NCBI GenBank assembly: GCA_027079895.1
Contig: JALWUZ010000253.1
Coordinates: 1 to 6,566 of the forward strand
Direction of reading: 5' to 3'
Source of the DNA: Anaerolineae bacterium
Lineage (GTDB): Bacteria; Chloroflexota; Anaerolineae; B4-G1
DNA: 6,566 nucleotides
The translations under genes and the position numbers were made by a program. The notes under the pieces are model-generated. The model had not been told where the DNA came from, made no database searches, and was given only the letters and a program-made list of their open reading frames with translations. Shown in pieces: positions 1 through 4,900 of the stretch. The first letter of the stretch is position 1, and each line of letters opens with the position of its first letter.

Positions 1-535
1 GGAAAGAGGGATCGAACCCGCCGGCAGCCAGAAAAACGGCCCGCCGGTAGGCCGCCGAGTAAGTGTCCACGAAGTCAATGCTCGCCAGAGAGCGCATGCG
101 GTCGTAGCGGGACTCGTACTCCATCTGGACGAAACGGGCCACCAACTCCCGCTGGTGCGTCAAGTAAGCCCCTTTCGTCCCGGCGACGGTCGGGTCGGCG
201 AAAGGGGCCGTCAACCGTTCGATCCAGTCCGGCGCGGGGGCACAATCGGCGTCGGTAAAGAGGAGAATCTCGCCCCGCGCCGCCTGGACTCCGCGATTCC
301 GCGCCGCCGCCGGGCCCGCGTTCTCCTGCGAGATGACCTGCACCCCGAACCGGCGGGCGAGGTCTGCGCTCCCGTCGGTCGAGCCGTCGTCCACGACGAT
401 GACCTCGTACCGGTCGGCGGGGAGCGTCTGCTGTTGCAACGCCCGCAGACAGGCCGGGAGCGTCTCCGCGCCGTTGTAGACCGGGACGATGACGGAGAAG
501 AAGGCCTTGCTCAAGTCGAATACGTCAGACGCCAT
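1..535 (-). CDS. Family 2 glycosyltransferase (GT-A fold), partial, C-terminus beyond left edge
   Basis: The 178 visible N-terminal residues match a GT2 enzyme, which transfers a sugar from a nucleotide-sugar donor to a growing glycan or lipid acceptor at the cytoplasmic face of the membrane. In order they show the first beta strand and nucleotide-binding motif IVPVYNG (residues 16-22), VVDDGSTDGS (47-56), the NAGPAAARNRG segment (72-82), the metal-binding DxD within TDADC (94-98), and the acceptor-side YSAAYRR followed by GGFDPSF (about 159-178). Catalytic Asp and helical C-terminal parts lie outside the window. The ATG at 535 is preferred because the homologous core starts about 12 residues later and a GGGAGGG lies 8 nt upstream. 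The first 25 bp overlap the end of the upstream membrane-protein gene, so the two are probably co-transcribed and translationally coupled. Family is secure; donor and acceptor cannot be read from this fragment. Confidence 0.93.
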   Translation of the reverse strand, partial: MASDVFDLSKAFFSVIVPVYNGAETLPACLRALQQQTLPADRYEVIVVDDGSTDGSADLARRFGVQVISQENAGPAAARNRGVQAARGEILLFTDADCAPAPDWIERLTAPFADPTVAGTKGAYLTHQRELVARFVQMEYESRYDRMRSLASIDFVDTYSAAYRRAVFLAAGGFDPSF

Positions 536-1404
536 AGCGACAGCCCTCCCAACACCAGCGGGGGGATGAAGACCACCCCGTGCAGTGCCAACCCGGCGGC
601 CAGCGCGGGCTCCTGCTCCACGCCGAACAGGGCCAGGACGCCGATACAAATCCCCTCGAAGACGCCGATACTGCCCGGCAGCGCGGGAACCGTCCCCCCG
701 GCCTGCAACGCGGCCAGCAGCAACAACGTTGGCGCGGGGCCGGCGGGGAGCCCGAAACCCCGCAGGACGCAGTAATTGGTCGCCGCCCCCAGCCCCCAGA
801 CGAGCAGCGAGACGAGCATCCCACCCAGCAGCCCGGCCCTGGAGACCGTCGGCGTCCAGCGGGCCAGGGCGGGGAAACGGGCGGTCAGGGCGGGGAACAG
901 GAGAATCCCCAACACCGCCCCCCCGCCGACGAGGGCGAGCATCCGCAGGGACAGGAGCAGCCAGTCGGGGAGCGGCAGGGTCAGCGAGAGGAACACCGCC
1001 AGCCCCAGCAGCACGGCGATGTCCAGCAACTTCTCCACCACGACGGAGCCCAACCCCGCCGCCCGCCGTCCGGGCCCCAACGCGCCCGCCCGCACCAGGA
1101 GCCCGACCTGAGAGGCGATGGCGTAGTTCGCCACCTGTCCGGCCAGCAGCGCGGACAGCAGCACCCGCCAGGGGACGCGCCGCGGGAGCAGCAACACCCG
1201 CCAGCGCACCACACGGGCGGCGATGGTCAGCAGCACCGTGACCAGGGCCAGCAGCAGCCATGCCGGGCGGGCCTGACGGTAGGCCTGCCGCACCTGGGCC
1301 CAGTCCAGCGCACGTACCGCCCAGGCGACGAGGGCCAGACTCACCAGGACGCCGAGCCAGAAGCGGTAGTTGCGGTACCAGGGGGAGGAAGGCCGGTCTC
1401 TCAC
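511..1404 (-). CDS. Lysylphosphatidylglycerol synthase TM / YbhN (AglD2-like) family integral membrane protein
   Basis: This is a 297-residue polytopic inner-membrane protein, the usual size for the stand-alone flippase-like TM family. From the GTG at 1404, hydrophobic segments fall near residues 14-33, 47-66, 80-97, 121-145, 147-173, 189-215, 222-240, 244-262 and 266-290. Family landmarks are RVVRWRVLL after TM2 (64-72), ANYAIASQVGLLVRA (92-106), EKLLDIAVLL (124-133) and the signature PALPGSIGVFEG (240-251). Where many relatives have Gly-Glu before LVRA or similar, this protein has GLL, a small deviation. Relatives without the aminoacyl-transferase domain are often beside glycosyltransferases and are thought to move or handle lipid-linked intermediates; the GT2 overlapping its 3' end fits that. 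Start choice: an ATG at 1494 is in frame, but the 30 residues it would add are translated octamer repeat (Cys/Thr/Pro-rich). The GTG at 1404 follows a -10-like box by 6 nt. Nearby in-frame GTG (1419) and TTG codons are alternatives. Function is inferred from family and context only. Confidence 0.88.
   Translation of the reverse strand: MRDRPSSPWYRNYRFWLGVLVSLALVAWAVRALDWAQVRQAYRQARPAWLLLALVTVLLTIAARVVRWRVLLLPRRVPWRVLLSALLAGQVANYAIASQVGLLVRAGALGPGRRAAGLGSVVVEKLLDIAVLLGLAVFLSLTLPLPDWLLLSLRMLALVGGGAVLGILLFPALTARFPALARWTPTVSRAGLLGGMLVSLLVWGLGAATNYCVLRGFGLPAGPAPTLLLLAALQAGGTVPALPGSIGVFEGICIGVLALFGVEQEPALAAGLALHGVVFIPPLVLGGLSLWRLTYST
544..550 (-). promoter_or_regulatory. Ribosome binding site of the glycosyltransferase
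   Basis: On the minus strand GGGAGGG lies 8 nt before the ATG at 535. It lies inside the coding end of the upstream membrane-protein gene, as expected for coupled translation. It supports the ATG at 535 as the start. Confidence 0.6.
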
Positions 1405-1410
1405 GTCGGG

Positions 1411-1439
1411 ATGATACACTGGGAAGGGCAAGTTTGCAA
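1411..1439 (-). promoter_or_regulatory. Candidate promoter of the membrane protein / glycosyltransferase operon
   Basis: On the minus strand TTGCAA (1434-1439) and TATCAT (1411-1416) are separated by exactly 17 bp; they match the sigma-70-type consensus at 4 of 6 and 5 of 6 positions. The -10 box ends 6 nt before the GTG at 1404, so transcription would begin at or beside the start codon. No Shine-Dalgarno sequence is visible before that GTG, which is consistent with a leaderless message. The -35 hexamer is part of the octamer array. This is a pattern match only. Confidence 0.5.
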
Positions 1440-1518
1440 GTGGGCAAGTGGGCAGGTTTGCAGGTGTGCAAGTTTGCAAGTGGCAGGTTTGCAAGTGGCA
1501 AGTTTGCAGGTGAGCAGG
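1428..1518. repeat. Imperfect octamer tandem array, GCARGTKK, about 11 units
   Basis: Reading the plus strand, units begin at 1428, 1436, 1444, 1452, 1460, 1468, 1476, 1483, 1491, 1498 and 1506, with a partial GCAGG at 1514. Nine units are 8 bp and two (1476 and 1491) are 7 bp. Variants are GCAAGTTT, GCAAGTGG, GCAGGTTT, GCAGGTGT and GCAGGTGA: GCA and GT are constant, position 4 is A or G, and the last two bases vary mostly among TT, GG and GT. Composition differs clearly from the surrounding GC-rich sequence. The minus strand reads as repeated ACTTGC/ACCTGC and stays open, which creates a spurious Cys/Thr/Leu-rich N-terminal extension on the membrane-protein gene. Similar low-complexity intergenic octamers occur in several GC-rich environmental bacteria; their role is not established. 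Confidence 0.9.
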
Positions 1519-1549
1519 GGGTGTTCGGAGATGTGTGTCGTCGTCCGAT

Positions 1550-1578
1550 TTGGCGTTACCTTTGCTTTGAGGTACAAT
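1550..1578 (+). promoter_or_regulatory. Candidate promoter of the giant secreted protein gene
   Basis: TTGGCG (1550-1555) and TACAAT (1573-1578) are separated by 17 bp and match the -35 and -10 consensus at 4 of 6 and 5 of 6 positions. The flanking stretch 1548-1580 is the most AT-rich part of the intergenic region on this side. The -10 lies within the first copy of the 57-60 bp repeat. A start near 1585 would give a 5' leader of about 275 nt containing nearly the whole repeat array. No better match is visible between here and the gene. Confidence 0.45.
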
Positions 1579-1863
1579 AACTCGCGCCCGTAGACGCCGA
1601 GACCGCCCAATCGTCGCGGGTTGCCGGTTAAGGTACGACCGCTCGCGCTCACAGACCGGGGCCCGCCCGACCAGCGCAGGTTGCCGGTGAGGTACAACGA
1701 CTCGCGCTCACAGGCCGGGCCTGCCCGACCATCGCGGGTTGCCGGCAGGGTACGACCGCTCGCGCTCACAGGCCGGGGCCCGCCCGACCGTCGCCAGTTG
1801 CCGGTGAGGTGCGACCGCTCGCGCCCCTGGCCGGGGGCTATCCATCTATCGGAGTTGCCAGTG
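1571..1863 (+). repeat. Five tandem copies of a 57-60 bp repeat ending at the GTG start codon
   Basis: Units begin with GGTAC or GGTGC at 1571, 1632, 1691, 1749 and 1808, and end with TTGCCGGT-like blocks at 1621, 1681, 1739, 1798 and 1855 (TTGCCAGTG in the last). Conserved blocks in order are GGTACRAC, CTCGCGC, CACAG-CCGGGGCCCGCCC, GACC, TCGCGGG and TTGCCGGTGA. Units 2 to 4 are closest to each other; unit 1 diverges in its middle and carries TACAAT, and unit 5 diverges in its second half and carries GGAG. Period is not a multiple of three, so the array is not an amino-acid repeat. Individual copies contain short hairpin potential (for example CCTGCC with GGCAGG in unit 3), but no stem is kept in all copies. 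There is no spacer/repeat alternation, so it is not a CRISPR array. Confidence 0.9.
1851..1854 (+). promoter_or_regulatory. Ribosome binding site deciding the GTG start
   Basis: GGAG sits 6 nt before the GTG at 1861. At the same place other repeat copies read CGGG, CAGG or CCAG, so only the last copy carries this good match to the 16S anti-Shine-Dalgarno sequence. It selects the GTG at 1861 over the in-frame GTG at 1804 and TTG at 1855. The encoded signal peptide, which begins right at 1861, agrees. Confidence 0.65.
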
Positions 1864-1944
1864 AAGACCGATCGCCATTTTTACCTGATTCTCGCCATCA
1901 TCGCCGGGCTCCTGTTCGCACGCCCGGCGCAGACCGCCCGCGCC
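1861..1944 (+). other. Sec signal peptide of the giant protein
   Basis: Residues 1-28: a charged n-region (KTDRH), a hydrophobic core FYLILAIIAGLLFA at residues 7-20, then a polar c-region ending ARA before EE, giving a probable signal peptidase I site after Ala28. There is no lipobox cysteine, so it is not predicted to be a lipoprotein. Its exact alignment to the GTG is the main argument for that start. Confidence 0.88.
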
Positions 1945-4900
1945 GAGGAGGGGTTCCCGCCGCGCCCCGCCGCTCGCGGGCCCTTCGTCTCCGTAGGCGG
2001 ACTGCCGTCCCACCGCACCCTGCGCGACCTGCCCGACCTCACCGCCGCCACCGGCGACGCCCGCGAGATTCCCCAGCCGGACTTCCCCCCGTCGCCGTCC
2101 CGGGAGCCGCTGGCGCCGCCCAAATTCCGCCCCGTCGGGCCCGTCGCCGCGCCGCTCCCCACCGCCCTCACCGCCCCCACCGTCACCTTCGCCGGGCTCG
2201 ACTTCGCCCACTGGGGCACCGGCTGGCCGCCGGACCCCAACGGCGATGTCGGCCCCGACCACTACGTCCAGGCGGTCAACAACTCCATCGCCGTCTTCGA
2301 CAAATCCGGTCATCGGCTCAAGGCGGTCACTCTCAACGACTTCTTCGACGGCACCGGCACCCCCTGCGACGAGTACAGCAAGGGCGACCCCATCGTCCTC
2401 TACGACGCCCTGGCCGACCGCTGGCTCATCAGCGATATGTCCTGGGCCTACGACACCGGGCCGTACTACCAGTGCCTGGCCCTCTCCGCCGACGGCGACC
2501 CCCTGGGCGAGTGGTACCAGTGGGGCTACCTGGTCAGTTACGCCCGCTGGAACGACTACTCCAAACTGGCCGTCTGGGACGACGGCTACTACATGACCGC
2601 CAACATGTTCCAGTACTTCGACAGCGATGAACTGAACGTGCGCGTCTTCGCCTTCGACCGCACCGCGATGTTGAACGGCGGCCCCCTGCGTGCTGTTTAC
2701 TTCGACCTGAACGACTACACCGCCACCAACTACTACGCCAGCCTCCTGCCGGCCAACCTGCACGGCCCGCTCCCGCCGGACTCGGCTCCCGAATACTTCC
2801 TCGCTATCAAGGACAACAGTAACTATGGCCCCCTGCGCCTCTGGGAGTTCCGCGTGGACTGGGCCCACCCGGAAAACTCCACCTTCACCGGCCCGACCGA
2901 CATCTCAGTCCCCTACTTCGCCACCGCCATCTCCTGTTGGGGCAGCAGTGGCCGCGAGTGCATACCCCAGCCGGACACCACCAAAGGGCTGCACTCGATT
3001 GACAACAAACTGATGATGCAGGTGCAGTACCGCAACTTCGGCTCCTACGAATCGCTCTGGGCCAACCACACCGTGGACGCCGATTATAACCGCGACATCG
3101 CCGGAATCCGCTGGTACGAACTGCGCGACCCAGCCGGCTCCCCTTCGATCCACCAGCACGGCACTCACGGCGGCTTCGTCGGCGACGTCACCGAACGCTG
3201 GATGGGCAGCCTGGCGGTGGACGGGCAGGGGGACATGGCCCTCGGCTACAGCGCGTCCAGCGGCACTCTCTACCCCTCCATTCGGTACGCCGGACGGCTG
3301 GTCTCGGACACGCTGAACACTCTGCGGCAGGAGATGACCCTCACCCTCGGCTCCGGCTCCCAGGCCACCTCCTACCGCTGGGGCGACTACACGGCGATGA
3401 CCGTAGACCCGACGGACGACTGCACCTTCTGGTACACCAACGAGTACTACACCGAGACTAACCTCGTCATCGGCAACTGGCAGACGCGCATCGGGGCCTT
3501 TCGGTTCGACGAGTGCGCCCTTCCCGTCCTGTACGGGCGAATCTACGACGCCGACGACTCGACCGCCATCGCCGGGGCACAGGTGGAGGCCACCCACCAC
3601 CTCTCGGCCACCGTGTACCTCCGCACCGCCGACGGCAGCGGCGACTATCGCATCCCGGTGACGGCCGGCCCCTACACCGTCACCGCGCGGGCCTACGGCT
3701 ATCGCCCGGCCTCCGTCACCGTCACCGCCCCCCTCACCGCCGGGGCCGACATCTACCTGCGTCCGGCGGACTTCTACACCCTCACCGGCATCGTCACCGA
3801 CTCCGTCACCGGCTACCCGCTGGCCGCCCGCATCTACGTCCTGGGCGAGCCGGTCAATCCCCCCGTCGCCGACGGCGAGACGACCGCCGACCCTTTCGCC
3901 GGAGCCTACACCTTTACCCTCCCGGCCCACATCAGTTACACCCTGATCGTGCAGTCCGACGGCTACGAGACCGAGCAGCGCGTCATCGGCCCGCTGACCG
4001 GCGACGCGGCCCAGAACTTCGCCCTCGCGCCCGACACCTGGCACTGCGACGCGCCGGGCTACACCTTCATCGGCCTCTACGAGGACTTCGAGACCTGGCC
4101 GCCCGACGGCTGGACGATCAACGATTGGACCGGCAGCAACGGCCTGCTGTGGGACCAGAACATCGGCGACGGCGGCCACTCCGCCTACCTGGACGGCAAC
4201 TACACCGGCGGCAGCGGCTTCGCCGCCACCGTCAACAGCGACCGGAACAGCGGCGTCCCCTACAAAACCTCGCTCCGCACCCCGGAACTGGACCTCACCG
4301 CCATCCCGACGACCGTCCTCCGCTTCCGCCTGAACTACCAGGACGGCGACTCCACCTCCGGGCGGGACAACCTGGACGTGAGCATCGGGGGGCCGCCCTG
4401 GAATCTCCTCCACGAGTACACCACCGACCAGGGAGAACTCTACAACGTCCCCGGCGTCCTGGCGACGGTGGACCTTTCCGCCTACTCCGCCATCACCAAC
4501 GCCCGCATCAGTTGGTACTACAACACCCTCGCCACCACGCCCCACAACTGGTACGCCCAGATAGACGAGGTGCGCCTGGGAGTCTGCCGTCCCATCACCG
4601 GCGTAGTGCTGCTGGAACCCGCCCCTGCCCCCGCCGACGGCTGCCCCTACGCGCTCCAAAGCCAGACCCTCACCTTCCACAACCGGAGCGGCCTGGCCGG
4701 CACCCCCCTCGTCACCTACACCGTCGGCCCGTCCGTCACAGTGCGCTCCATCCCCGCCGACCTGGGGCTCGTCCCCGATGGGGGCAGCGTCCCATTCAGC
4801 GTCACTTTTTCTGTGGATAGCGGCCTGGCGGTGAGCCGCACCGTCTCCCTCACCATCACCGTTTACCTCAGCGGCGCGACGACCTACTCCGATACGGCGG

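Noticed and set aside
1428..1518. Chi-like recombination hotspots, because GCAGGTGT and GCAAGTGG resemble GCTGGTGG
   Set aside because: No unit equals a known Chi sequence, and the array varies too much; resemblance is not evidence of function.
580..1593. Plus-strand open frames opposite the glycosyltransferase and membrane protein, including one of 337 codons
   Set aside because: Translations are Gln/Pro/Arg/Gly-rich with no motif. The minus strand encodes clear GT2 and polytopic membrane families over the same bases.
1401..1769. A 122-codon minus-strand frame across the 57-60 bp repeats giving a repeated Ser-Ala-Ser-Gly-Arg-Thr peptide
   Set aside because: It is translation of a non-coding repeat: unit lengths are not multiples of three, so the peptide pattern breaks between copies, and it also reads into the octamer array.
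1571..1863. CRISPR array
   Set aside because: Similarity runs through the whole 57-60 bp unit without unique spacers, and no cas gene is in the window.
1846..2868. A 340-codon minus-strand frame across the start of the giant gene
   Set aside because: Same composition effect; translation is Gly/Val/Glu-rich with no domain, and it would overlap the well-supported signal peptide region.
3513..4820. A 435-codon plus-strand frame inside the giant gene, and shorter ones at 1809-2630, 5120-5560 and 5757-6248
   Set aside because: These are Arg/Pro/His- or Thr/Ser/Pro-rich out-of-frame readings of the mosaic gene, with no start context or domain.
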